Below, in pieces: positions 12,453 through 23,124 of a DNA stretch of 64,000 bases (the stretch's first letter is position 1; every line of letters begins with the position of its first letter). The stretch covers positions 1 through 64,000 of the forward strand of contig CAJNYU010003776.1 of the NCBI GenBank assembly GCA_905331475.1, written 5' to 3'. The stretch comes from Rotaria socialis (taxonomy: Eukaryota; Rotifera; Eurotatoria; Philodinida; Philodinidae). Both the position numbers and the translations under genes were made by a program. The notes under the pieces are model-generated. The model did no database searches and had not been told where the DNA came from. It saw only the letters and a list, made by a program, of their open reading frames with translations.

Positions 12453-13137
12453 CTATAGATATTGAGGTCTCAATATTTCTGAATCATAATCATAGTTGAC
12501 TGTTGTTATTTTAAAATTTCGTTTGATTCTAAGTGGCTTCACACCATGCTTTTGAACAAAACTTTGAATAGTTTGCTCAATATTGGATGTAAATCTGATG
12601 AAATCGTTTTTCTTTTCATTCATTTCTATTAAACGTTGCTGTAAATGTTTTTCACTATCAGTCTATTGATCTTTTGTAATAATTGCTATAGATTTACAAA
12701 TACTAATACTAGCAGTAGTGGTCACTGATGTTTTCTGTGTTAACATTATTGATTGAGTCTGCATAGGCCGTACGCATCGATCAGGACGTGGACGATTGTG
12801 TTTTCTCCAGTAGACGCACTCACATCTCTTTTCAAGTGTTATCTACCTTTTTTCGATTGATTCAGTTTTTACTCTATAGTAACCATCGGCCTTGAGCTTA
12901 TTTTTTGACATATATGTAATTTTCAAGACGAATAACATTCTCTTTCGACGTTTGCTGCATGTGGCAAAACTACTAGATGTCAAAATTTCTATCGAATTTA
13001 ATTCAGTAAGATATTACCTTTATCCCAGCTACCATCATGACAGTGCACGCAAAGATAATGCACGTTGATTATTCTAGCTCCTTTTGTGTAATTAAAACAT
13101 TCAGCTTGAGACGAAAAGTGTTTTTCTCGCTTTTTCA
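12453..13137 (-). pseudogene. Broken zinc-finger-like gene
   Basis: On the minus strand a start at 13137 gives a Cys/His segment (SSQAECFNYTKGARIINVHY then LCVHCHDGSWDKG) up to a donor near 13018. Further segments follow: NKLKADGYYRVKTESIEKR (about 12900-12848), CECVYWRKHNRPRPDRC, and a helical tail with SNIEQTIQSFVQKHGVKP. The tail ends at TAG 12453-12455. A TAG at 12663-12665 interrupts the frame before the tail. The layout (Cys/His region, a KADGYYRV-type strand, then a basic stretch) recalls FAR1/FLYWCH-type DNA-binding regions of transposon-derived proteins. That assignment is tentative, as is the exon structure. Confidence 0.4.
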
Positions 13138-13208
13138 TTCTGCATCTTTGGGCAACGATATTTACTTGTTTCTACAGTGTCACTATTGGCCATTTTGAAT
13201 TTAGACAA

Positions 13209-15345
13209 ATGGCGATTAATTATATCGATTCAAAACTATCACAATCCATTGTTTGTCTTAATTCGAGTCAAATAGTTAATATAATTGACGAAACTCACAG
13301 AGTATCACATTCGAGGATTAAACTCATTAAGATTTTTGAAAATGACTTTGAATACGTTAAACATATCTGTGAAAACGACAACGAAGTATTCATTGCGATT
13401 GTGCCGCATTTCGATAATGAATCTATTATCAAACAAATTAATACTCTGTCTCAAGTACGTACAATATATGTTTACAATTTTAACTCGACCAATATTGACC
13501 GCAACCATTTGAAGAATTACGAAAAAGTGAGTATTTATTTCTTAGCTATCGACTAAATTGGGTATCAGTAAATTGGTTCAAATAGGTGACAGCAATTGTA
13601 ACAGATCCCAACAAATTGATATCTCAGATTAAGACGAATAACAACGATATAGAAAAAAGTACAGAATCGGCATCGATGATCTACATGAGTAGAACATCTA
13701 CAGCACTCAATGGAGAATTTGTCGCATGGTATATGTTATTCAAAAGTATTGTTTGTGAAACTGCAGACTCAACGACTAATCTTCGTCAACTCTTCATAGA
13801 TGAGCTTAAGAAAACTTGCTGTAACGATCCGAAATTGTAGTTACATTGGTGATCTCAGTCAAAATTACAAAACAGAAGATGCACTGCGTATATACTCCCA
13901 ACAAACCATTGTTTATGAGGGTCTCAACCACGCCCTCCGTTCTCGAAAGTTGGATATTTTACTGCATTATCGTGGTTTTATTGCAGATATGTATCAAGGT
14001 ATACAGACACTCCGTAGAGAACAGCAGCATCAACATACGGATGTCACGTCTACGTTCTACTACCGAGGCCAACGTATGCATGTCGAAGAACTTGAGCTGG
14101 TTCGTCAAAACAAATATTTGTCAATTAACACATTTTTCTCAACGAGTACTAATCCTGAAGTTGCAGAGCTTTTCATGCCTCCACTTGATCAAAATGTAGT
14201 GCAGTCTGTTCTGTTCAAATTGCACGTCAATACTGCAAATGAAATACAACCATTTGCTGATATAAAAACTTGCTCTAACGTTCCTGACGAAGATGAGACA
14301 TTATTTATTCCTGGCACTATATTCTTAATCAGTAAGGTAACAGAGCCATCAAATGGAGTAGAGACTCATACGTCGCCAAAATATTGGATTATCGATCTAG
14401 AGCTTTGCAATACTCATCCGAGAGAGTTGAATACTACTTTTGAGTATTTTAGCCAATCGAATAACCTGTCAACTCTTGCAAAACTCGGTGGTTTTAGTCG
14501 ACACATAGGCAAATATGATATAGCACATAGATGTTATGAGACTTTGCTTGTGGAAACTGGCAAAAATTGCATAGATAGTATATTTGTAATGGCTTAAACA
14601 GCGTGCCATATGGATGATTGTGAGAGGGCCATTGAACTATCTGAAATTTCTTATAGGCTGTATAGTATTTTCTATAAAGACAAGCCTTGGGATATCTTTT
14701 ATTATATTCATCAAGGCTGGGGTTTAGCCCTTTTGAAAAAAAAAAGAAACAAAGTCGTTGGATTTAGCATTGAAACAACTCGGAAAAGCTCTCTGTTGTC
14801 TACCTGAACCATCCACTTGCGTTGATAAAATAAGACGTCAGCAGTGTCACGAGTGCTACGCTTTAGGGTATGCGATTGTCGGCTCAATTTATCGAGAGAT
14901 GCAAGAATATCCTTGAAGTAAAGAAAATTACGATGAAGCTCTACGCCACTGTTCTGAATTACCCCAGAACCATCCATATGTATATTACCTTTACATTCCT
15001 TTCGGAAAAACTCTTCGTATTATGAAAGAATACAATCAAGCAATCGATTATCATACGCAGGGGCTTAATTTTATCAAAAAAGAATATATATTTGGTCATT
15101 ATGCGTTGGCAAGAGCTCATCGAGCTCTTGGGTTGGATTATGCAGAAATCTGTCAATATGAGCTAGCATTGAAGTATTTGAAGGAAGCTTTTGCTATATA
15201 CAACACGATGGAATGGACGAATTTACTACCAGCTCGTAAACAGAAGATGGCAGAAGAGATAGAACGTATTCAGAACACGCTAGCCATGCCGGTCTTGGCG
15301 CAACAGAGCGAAAAAAATAGAAAAAGAAAAACGTCGAAAATTTAA
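13209..15345 (+). pseudogene. ADP-ribosyltransferase + TPR gene, disrupted
   Basis: Exon 1 (13209-about 13526) starts MAINYIDSKL and is followed by a short intron. The next part holds an arginine-specific mono-ADP-ribosyltransferase fold: first-motif Arg in FYYRGQRM, the Ser strand NTFFSTSTN, and the catalytic E-x-E loop in EDETLFIPGTIF. TPR units of kinesin-light-chain style follow (LAKLGGFSRHIGKYDIAHRC, MKEYNQAIDYHTQGL, CQYELALKYLKEAF). Family knowledge: such enzymes move ADP-ribose from NAD+ to protein arginines. Four breaks are visible: a +1 frame change near 13838-13850, TAA 14595-14597, a frame change at the A10 run 14736-14745, and TGA 14914-14916. The catalytic residues are intact, but the gene as read cannot make one protein. 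Confidence 0.75.
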
Positions 15346-15543
15346 ATGAGACAAAGAAAAACTAGAAGTGTTCATTTCCATTTTTGTGACTCGTGGTTTA
15401 TGCGGTTTTATTGATTGAAAAAAAAATACCACAATAGTGTATTAAGAAAAAAATTCTTTTTTTTGTTTCCAATTAATAGTGATACACCTGATAGTAGTTC
15501 GTTTGCACTGATTTCTTTCTTGAGAAATCAACCGTGGAGAATA

Positions 15544-15649
15544 GGGTGTGGGTGTGGAAACAGAGAAGATCATATGCCCACACCCACACCCCACACCCAT
15601 ACCTCACCCTCACCCTCACACCCACATCCACATCCACCCACACCCCTCG
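15544..15649. repeat. Telomere-motif hairpin and C-rich tract
   Basis: GGGTGTGGGTGTGG (15544-15557) is the exact inverse of CCACACCCACACCC inside 15577-15592, giving 14-bp arms with about a 20-bp loop. The C-rich strand then continues to 15649 as degenerate CCCACA/CCCTCA/CCACAT units. Three TCGAGATTT repeats follow (15647-15686). Overlapping frames on both strands here are repeat-derived. Confidence 0.85.
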
Positions 15650-16876
15650 AGATTTGTTTTTCGAGATTTTTTTCTTTCGAGATTTGGACAGCAATTCTCG
15701 TGAACAAAACACAACAAAATGCTTGGAAGTAACTGCAATAAAATGAAATAAAAAGTGTTCTGGATGTAATTCACTTGCCTAAAAGAAAAACAAACAACGA
15801 GTGATGTGCTTATGCAAATAAGATGCATAAAAATAGTGTGCAATTGAGACATTAACGAAACAAAGTACAACTTTGATGTTCTCCAAATCTCCATACAGCA
15901 ATACGTTCTTCAAGATACAAAACCATTCTTTTCTAATCCAGTAACCCGTTTCACTCAAGCACGAACCATGATTTTTGTCGAACACTTTATCTCAGTAAAA
16001 GAAGACTCATTATTGCAGATAAATGAACACTATAAATCATTCCGCGTAATCCATGACGAGCTCTACTCAATTTAGGTTAAATGTTTCACAAGTTTTTATA
16101 CGAACCGTTCCAAAGAAAATACGGTTGTGTTCTCAAGACATTTAAGTTGTTCTCAGGTTATTTTCATCAAACAATGACATTTTTACGATCATTCGTGACA
16201 ACTATTTTCATTATGAATACATCAAAAGTTCGGTTGCTTTCCATGATAAAACTGAATGCGCTTAATTATGTGAACTTATGATAAATCGAGCAATATTATT
16301 AAATACGTGAAAAAAGTCGTCATTTTCAATATTTCTCCCATACATATATTGATGTTTTATGCCAATCATAGAATGATCTTTAAAGGAATCCAACGGTGCA
16401 TGAAACATTCATCGAATTCATGATTTTATTCAAAAGTACGATTTCAAAAGAATTCATCTAATGGAAAATCGAGTCTATAGAAGGCAAAATTACATGTTTT
16501 CAAACGAAACAATGATTACTCTAAAACTCCTGGAAAAAGCAGAGTTCGGATTCGGTAGAATAACCTGCAGAGTTTTATAACAAGAGAAGTCTAGCATTTA
16601 TTCTTTTGACAAGTTTAATGCATTGAGGATATCTTACTAATTCTCATGAAGGATATTCAAATTTGTTTATACAATCACGAATAATGTCGCTTGCTACGAT
16701 CAATAAAGAGTATTATAGTAAAAGTTACACACCTTTTCTGAAATCATTGATGAAAATTAACGGAGTAGACTCGAATTCTTTTTTATTTTCGTATGAAAAA
16801 GTAGTTCATTCGATTAATCAGAAAACATGTCAATGATCCTTTTCCAACATATTCTCATACATCAAATGGCATATTA

Positions 16877-16948
16877 GGGTGTGGATGTTCCAATGGGTAT
16901 ACGGCGATCTTCTGCTAATAACTGATGCCTTCACGCACATCCACACCC
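16877..16948. repeat. Telomere-motif hairpin
   Basis: GGGTGTGGATGT (16877-16888) is exactly inverted at ACATCCACACCC (16937-16948), with a 48-bp loop. It has the same arm composition as the hairpins at 3231, 12124 and 15544 but a different loop. Confidence 0.7.
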
Positions 16949-17050
16949 ACTGTGCCTCGCTGTGTCTGTACTACACCTGCTTTTGCTGTTGTGTTATGAT
17001 TACTTAACATTTTGGCGCGTTTAGCCTAAGTGTTTCATTTACATGCTGAA

Positions 17051-17230
17051 ATGAACGATGCAACACACATTGTTGGTATTGTAATTACATCAATGATTGT
17101 TCTTATTACCATGTTAACTGGCATTCTATATTATGTCGTTATATATCGTTATCAAAAACAAACTACTAGTGATACTACCAACATATCTACAGTCACCGAA
17201 AGAATGAAAGGTTCAACAATATCATTCTAA
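17051..17230 (+). CDS. Small single-pass membrane protein (hypothetical)
   Basis: A 59-residue ORF from ATG 17051 starts MNDATHIVGIVITSM. It has one long hydrophobic segment (about residues 8-31, IVGIVITSMIVLITMLTG then ILYYVVIY), then a basic and Ser/Thr-rich tail. The topology fits a type I or III micro-membrane protein. There is no recognised family and no introns. It stands 220 bp before another membrane-protein ORF on the same strand. It could be chance. Confidence 0.35.
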   Translation: MNDATHIVGIVITSMIVLITMLTGILYYVVIYRYQKQTTSDTTNISTVTERMKGSTISF

Positions 17231-17453
17231 AAATGAATTCAACATTCGCTACCTTTACTCACGATTCCACAAGAAAATAAAACGACCATGAACGACATCT
17301 ACGGATGATTTGCTTTTCTTGCTGCTTTTTTAAGCGAATACTGTTTGACATACATACGCTTTAATAACTTGTAAACAGTAAAATATACATATAAAATAAA
17401 TTCTCTATTAGACATATGAAGTATTTGTGATATTAACTTCAATTAAAACTAAA

Positions 17454-18296
17454 ATGACTTCAGGGCATCCAATTAAAAATATTCATTCGAAAATTGTACT
17501 CGATTATTCATTTTGTAATTCGAGCAATGCATGGAATTACGTTGGTATTATAACAATCATTCTTTTCATAATTACCTTGGTATCGTATTTAAAACATCGA
17601 CAACAACAACAATCTTTGCGTCATCATAAAAATAATAATTGGTTTTATATTTGTGTCTTAATTTTTCTTGCACTCGTCTTTGTTGTACCATGTATGTGTT
17701 GGTTATTAACATTAGTTGAAGTTTTAGTTACATTTATAAGCTATGGCCATATTTCAGCATCCCCATTACCAATGCTTTCATTACCTATACGAATTTTAGC
17801 ATTTATCTATACGAAAATCGTTTCAGCTATCAACATATATTTAACAGCACCAGGAACATTTATTTTTCTTCTATTCTTTATTACACTAACATGCATTAAA
17901 TTTGTAATTTTGATAACAATTCGTTTTGGTTTAGCAGGATTTTTTCTTTGTTCATGGGTTGGCTTAGCTATGCCATTGTATGCTTTGAATGAAGTTGGAA
18001 ATATTGATTCATGGATTGATTTAGCATTTAATAGTCAATTACCATTGTTTATTGTATTTAAATTTCTACCACTTCTTCTCGCTATAAGATCACCAATTGT
18101 ATGGATATTTCTATTCATTCTATTTCTTGTTGGATGTTTTATTAAGTTTGGTTTAACTCTATTATTTTTTTGTAAATGTTTACTGATTATTGTTCTTATA
18201 CGTTTTACATATGTGATAGGTAAAGGTTTTGTTCTATTTGTTTTTGGTACAACGGTGGCACCCAACACTAGTAGAAATAGTGATGATGTTCAATGA
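17454..18296 (+). CDS. Intronless multi-pass membrane protein, unknown family
   Basis: A single open frame of about 280 residues from ATG 17454 (MTSGHPIKN). It holds around six or seven hydrophobic segments: WNYVGIITIILFIITLVSYL, WFYICVLIFLALVFVVPCMC, the region after FISYGHIS, FIFLLFFITLTCIKFVILIT, FGLAGFFLCSWVGLAMPLYA, PIVWIFLFILFLVGCFIKFG and LLFFCKCLLIIVLIRF. A basic Gln/His loop follows the first segment. I recognise no family. Lack of introns contrasts with most neighbours. The length of the frame, regular membrane spacing and AT-typical codon use support a real gene. Confidence 0.6.
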   Translation: MTSGHPIKNIHSKIVLDYSFCNSSNAWNYVGIITIILFIITLVSYLKHRQQQQSLRHHKNNNWFYICVLIFLALVFVVPCMCWLLTLVEVLVTFISYGHISASPLPMLSLPIRILAFIYTKIVSAINIYLTAPGTFIFLLFFITLTCIKFVILITIRFGLAGFFLCSWVGLAMPLYALNEVGNIDSWIDLAFNSQLPLFIVFKFLPLLLAIRSPIVWIFLFILFLVGCFIKFGLTLLFFCKCLLIIVLIRFTYVIGKGFVLFVFGTTVAPNTSRNSDDVQ

Positions 18297-18543
18297 AAAT
18301 AAAATAAAAATCAACAGATGTTTAAAAGCCAAAACGTTATGCTTTACAAACTGAAGCAACCGATATCGAAGGTCATTCAGTACGAATCTTCCTTCGTAAG
18401 AAACTATATATATATTATTTCAAAATATAAAAAAGAAAGAATCATAGACTATAAATGATGAGAAAATCATAAGAAAAATGGGAAAATAATAGTAATTCAA
18501 CATATCTGACTAACTATAAAAAGAAAACCTAATGAAATCAAGT

Positions 18544-21500
18544 TCAAAAATCATCAATTTTAACATGCACAAATATGGATCCATTAGTGTAATCACCATT
18601 TTCTGCTTTCAATTTAATATGTCTATAACCTAATTGAAGTGCATTAAATGGTATACAAGCTTGCCCAAGAAAGTCCGAACGGCCAAATCGATCGTGATCA
18701 CGTACTTGAAAAATGACAAGACACAATTCAGGACAATAGATATCCGTTGCTATCTTATAATCCCATATAGGATTTAAACCATTATTTCTTATTTCCGGTG
18801 TACAATGTTCATTATAATCACAGTCAATACCATACGTACAAACTTTAACATATGGATCGGATATATCACGATCATCGATTGAATTCTCTTTTGCTATATG
18901 TTGTCCGCTAATAATCTGAATGTGTAAACGTTTTCCTTTTTCAATACATCGTTCTTTCGGATCAAAATATTGATCAGTGGCTAATAAACAAGGCGGTTTT
19001 AAAAGATATCCACAGCCGCCATTATCACTGAAGAGGCCATATTGAAGACACATTGCTTCATCGTCGGTTTGATAATTCAATGCAACCATTTGCATTCCTA
19101 AATATAATCAAACATATTTACGAAGTAAAAGACAAAACATTTTTGCCTACCATAAACCCAATAAAATAATGGATGTAAATTACTTGAATTCTGACGAATG
19201 CTATCCGGATAAACACGTACTAAATTATGTTGAGTTAAACGAATAAGATCAAGATGATTTGGTGAATCTGCAGCAATTAAACTCGAAGCCACAGATTCTT
19301 TGAGTGAAAACGACTGATAACATTTATCTGTACAAAACAAGAAATGCGATAAATATTTTCTTAGACAAGAATGATTAATTTCATACTATTAGATAGTATT
19401 TGTGATACATTTGTAAATTTAGTATTTTGACAATAGACGATCAAACTAGCGAAATCAGGATGGAGTTCCTAAAATTTTCATAAAATATTCAATAGAAATA
19501 AATAAATTAGAATAGTACAGAATGATTTGGTTCAGTGGAATCAGTTGTTGGTTTTAGTTTTGATCTTGTATATGAAGGACTCTATTGTTATAGAATTCAA
19601 TACAAAAAATGACACGAAAAAAGATATATCATCATTATTACTCGAATTAAAACTTTATATTTCAATTGTTCAGGTGATGGTAATGTTTGAAAATCTTCTG
19701 TCAATGGCTTCGATATTAAGCTATCTGTTGCAAACCAAAACGAAAGAAAAATTCATTTTAATTTAAAAAAGACGGCGATCGTTTCACCTTTGAAAATAGC
19801 TTTTAAAAGATTCGCCATGATACCTTGCTGTTCATATGAACAATGATTTTCAATATTTAAAAATAATGGATAACTAATTAGATTAGAAAAAGACGGCGCT
19901 TGTCGTTTGAATCAAATTTTATAGGCTTACGGTGAAGTATCAAATGCATGTAATTGAACAGCAAGTAAAATTTCTTCGAGTTTAATTGGCTCAGTAATTG
20001 TATTTCCATGATAAACGACCGGTTCGCCCTCTCTACCATCATAACAGTCCACTAATATTAAGAAATAAAAATACATTCAATCAAATCCATCTAAATAAGA
20101 ACCCATAGTTTATACAACAAGAACAACCAATCGGCTCTGTTTATTTTTACATTTCGAACAGACATATTTTTCTTTCTTTAGTAAATCTCAAGGAATATTT
20201 TAATATTGATTATTTCCTAAATTTAGAATCTATTCAGCTAATGCTTTTTACTGGCATCTTTAACAATACATTGTAAGTTATGGGAAAGAAGCCCAAAGCG
20301 TGTTGTTTTTGGTTACTAGAAAAGCGTACTGAATAGCTGCTTTTCTTCCTCTTACTCACGGCCATCGTTGCTATGTGGGAGGTTAAATTAGACAAAGACT
20401 AAGCAAAAGCATCGTTTACTTTCAACTGCTCGACAACCAGTTTTCAAGGCATGTATATAAGTTTCAGCAGTACAATCACCAAAAATTTGATTATCTTGAA
20501 GATAACTATTGCAAAAAAATTTTAAATTTTCTAATAAAAACCCGATCTTTCGTACTTACGTATTATGTGATGTTGCAATAAAATAATCAGTAATCGGTCG
20601 TGTCATATCGTGATATATACGATGAATCTTATCTGGATTCATAATACAAAATTCATCGTGTAGTAAAAGTAAACGAAAACCATCAACGCCGAGTTCTTCC
20701 GATTGACGTCCTTCAATCGATGGTTCAAATCTTGCAATTAATCTTGCACAATCCTCAATCGATAATGTATTCATATGTTGTTCTTTCTGTAAAAAGTTTT
20801 TTAATTGTTCAATTGTCAGAAAATTCTTTTTCTCAGCTCCACGCGATGAAGGTTCGGGCGTAATTGATGCTGACCGCCGGCGAAAACTTGATGAAAGACT
20901 TTTATTTTTTGGACTTTTTTGCTTCCGAATATTTAATACACGAGAACTATTAATAGGACTTGTTTCAAATGTTACTCGAGGCATTTTATGCAGAACACTA
21001 TAATTCGATAGTGTTCCTGCCATTTCTTCATTGGTGCTACCATTAAATCTAAAGTTCAATTAAATTATTACATGTCGTTCGTTTGTTTGAAAAGAAAAAG
21101 AAAACTTTCAAACAAATCCATTAATTTTTAAACGGATCATTATTTCTCAGAGTGCTACGCAAAGATCTCGGTAATTCACTCTTTAACTGACAAAATTTTC
21201 TATTAACTGTGAAACATATGTAAAATGAATCTTTTTCATGTCCGCCATTTCCTACTAAATCCTATAGAATAAACACTTACTGACAAATAATTTTTAATAA
21301 TTCTGGCCGTTGTGATACGTATTTATAGAAGATCAAAAATTCTTCTTTATCTAAATTTTTTAATTCTTGATCATTTCTCGCGCGGATATTTGCTTGTTTA
21401 AAGTATAGATCAATTTCTGAATTCTTTAATTGTATATTAAGTGTAAATAAAAGGCGTAAAACTTCATTGCGATTTAACTGTCCGGATTGATCAACATCAG

Positions 21501-22050
21501 CCTGTGAAAATAAATTCCATATCCATTGATCAGTTATTTCACGATTTGTACGAATATGCGATTGATAACGGCTGATTAAAAATTCTAAGCCTTGAACCCA
21601 TTGTGAACGCGTTTCCTCACTATCAGCAAGTAAATCAAGGGAATTACGGTTATGATTATGCATAATGGAAAAAGCTAAACTAGCTTTATCTTTTGTTATT
21701 GCTCTTTTCTTTAGACATTTTTTCCAAACAGCTGTATTAAAACCTACACGAATCTCATCAATATTTTTTATTATACATGCTTGACGTTTTGATTTTGTTC
21801 TTGAGCCCAAATAATGAATTGAATCTTCGGATAAAACTAAATAATACAAGCGTGCATATGTGCGGCCAGTGGATTTATATTTAACAAATGTTGTGCGACG
21901 TTTAAGAATGTTGACGGCATCCGTTTGATGAGATGAAACGATAGTCGTTGGATCATGATTCGTTAATCTAATAACGAAATTTATTTTTGAAAAAACTTAA
22001 TTGAGAAATTTCAAATGAGACGCAAACCTTTTCCATTGTGTTTCATCCAT
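18544..22050 (-). CDS. Phosphoinositide phospholipase C, delta-like
   Basis: Multi-exon gene from ATG 22050 (MDETQWKR). Order: PH domain (about 21967-21600), EF hands (WNLFSQADVDQSGQLNRNEV), a Ser/Arg-rich insert, X box, Y box and C2 domain ending at 18544. Catalytic X-box residues can be read across exons: His in ATSHNT, Glu/Asp in AVE-M-DCYDG, His in VVYHGNT, and Glu in NIENHCS. The linker LPSPEQLKYKVL and Y-box YPDSIRQNSSNLHPLFYWVYG precede MVALNYQTDDEAM. The C2 part has ISDPYVKV and NNGLNPIWDYKI. Family knowledge: hydrolyses PIP2 to IP3 and diacylglycerol at the plasma membrane, Ca2+-dependent. The insert between the EF lobes (about 21000-20830; KSLSSSFRRRSASITPEPSS) is unusual. A paralogue lies at 28499-32517. 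Confidence 0.9.
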
Positions 22051-23124
22051 AATTTAGTTAGTCTTTTCTTTCTCACGACGACAAAACAAAATGAATGCTT
22101 TTTAATTCTGGGCAATTTTGGTTTTTTTTTGTTTATTTCTTATTGAATGCAATAGATGAATGACTGTCGTTGTTCTGTCTCCTTTTTTTTATTCACTTTT
22201 ACGTACACCGCAAGAGAAATAATATGCAAAAATAAGGTTGACGCAGAATAAACCAAGAAAAAAGAAAAATTTCTTTTTCAACCCAACATTTTTATGAATG
22301 CAAAAGAATAGAAAAAAAAGGTAAGTTTCCAGCAATTACTTCGATGCCGTGACTACTTTCACCAATGTCAGTTGAAAAGAGCCACTAAGCATCTATTTAT
22401 GTCATCAAAGTTTATCGCAAACGCAAACTGAACATTATTTAATAAGCTTATCTTAATTAACATCGATATTTGAAGCAAATATTGAGAATGTATATTATTT
22501 ACTTTCTGATGGCAAGCATAAAAAGAAAAAGAATTTGTCCTTGCAATATCATATGCAGAATAAATAGCCTAAAAAAAGATTCGATAGAGTCACTCGTATT
22601 GTTTAAATTTGACATCAGAAGAAAAAGAAATTATTTTTATCTTTGATGATCGACGTTCGAGAACGGATTTATTAATAGATATGGAACAAAAATCAACAGA
22701 ACTCTGAAGAAGCATGCTTCATTTTAATTATTCAAGTTGAGCATGGCTCAGTGAAAATAAACATACTGATGCACAAAATTTAAATAAGCAAATTTCAAAA
22801 AATAGTTTATAATGAGTACTCAGTAAAACAAAAAAAGACTATCCGCATTCCAGTTGCTACATTATTATTATAGCTGATAATCGTTGAATACGTCACTCAT
22901 TTACGGATCAGTATTCGAATAATTTTATTTTCGATTAGTCTTGCAATAAACATCGGGTTGTTGTGAAATAAAAAAAGAATCATTTGACTAGATAATAAAT
23001 TTAATTATGACTTATTCGAGTTTTTACTACAGAAAAAGTCAGGAAAAATTGTCATACTAATCTTGTTGAATTTCATAACAAATAATAAACATAGTTTACA
23101 GATAACAACAACAAAAAAAGAAGA
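22051..23124. other. AT-rich spacer
   Basis: About 1 kb between the PLC start (which reads leftward) and the RanGAP1 stop. I see homopolymer-rich AT DNA and no gene; it should hold the promoter of the PLC gene. Confidence 0.5.

Larger units (their letters stand above)
15346..17050. other. Gene-poor spacer with telomere-motif repeats
   Basis: Apart from the C-rich tract at 15544-15649 and the small hairpin at 16877-16948, I see no supported gene. The 66-residue frame at 16081-16281 shows no domain or splice context. Confidence 0.5.

Noticed and set aside
15415..15894. Overlapping frames rich in His/Pro/Thr or Trp/Val
   Set aside because: Generated by the telomere-motif tract on both strands.
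19527..19766. Plus-strand 79-codon frame
   Set aside because: Antisense shadow of the PLC X-Y linker exon (LPSPEQLKYKVL).
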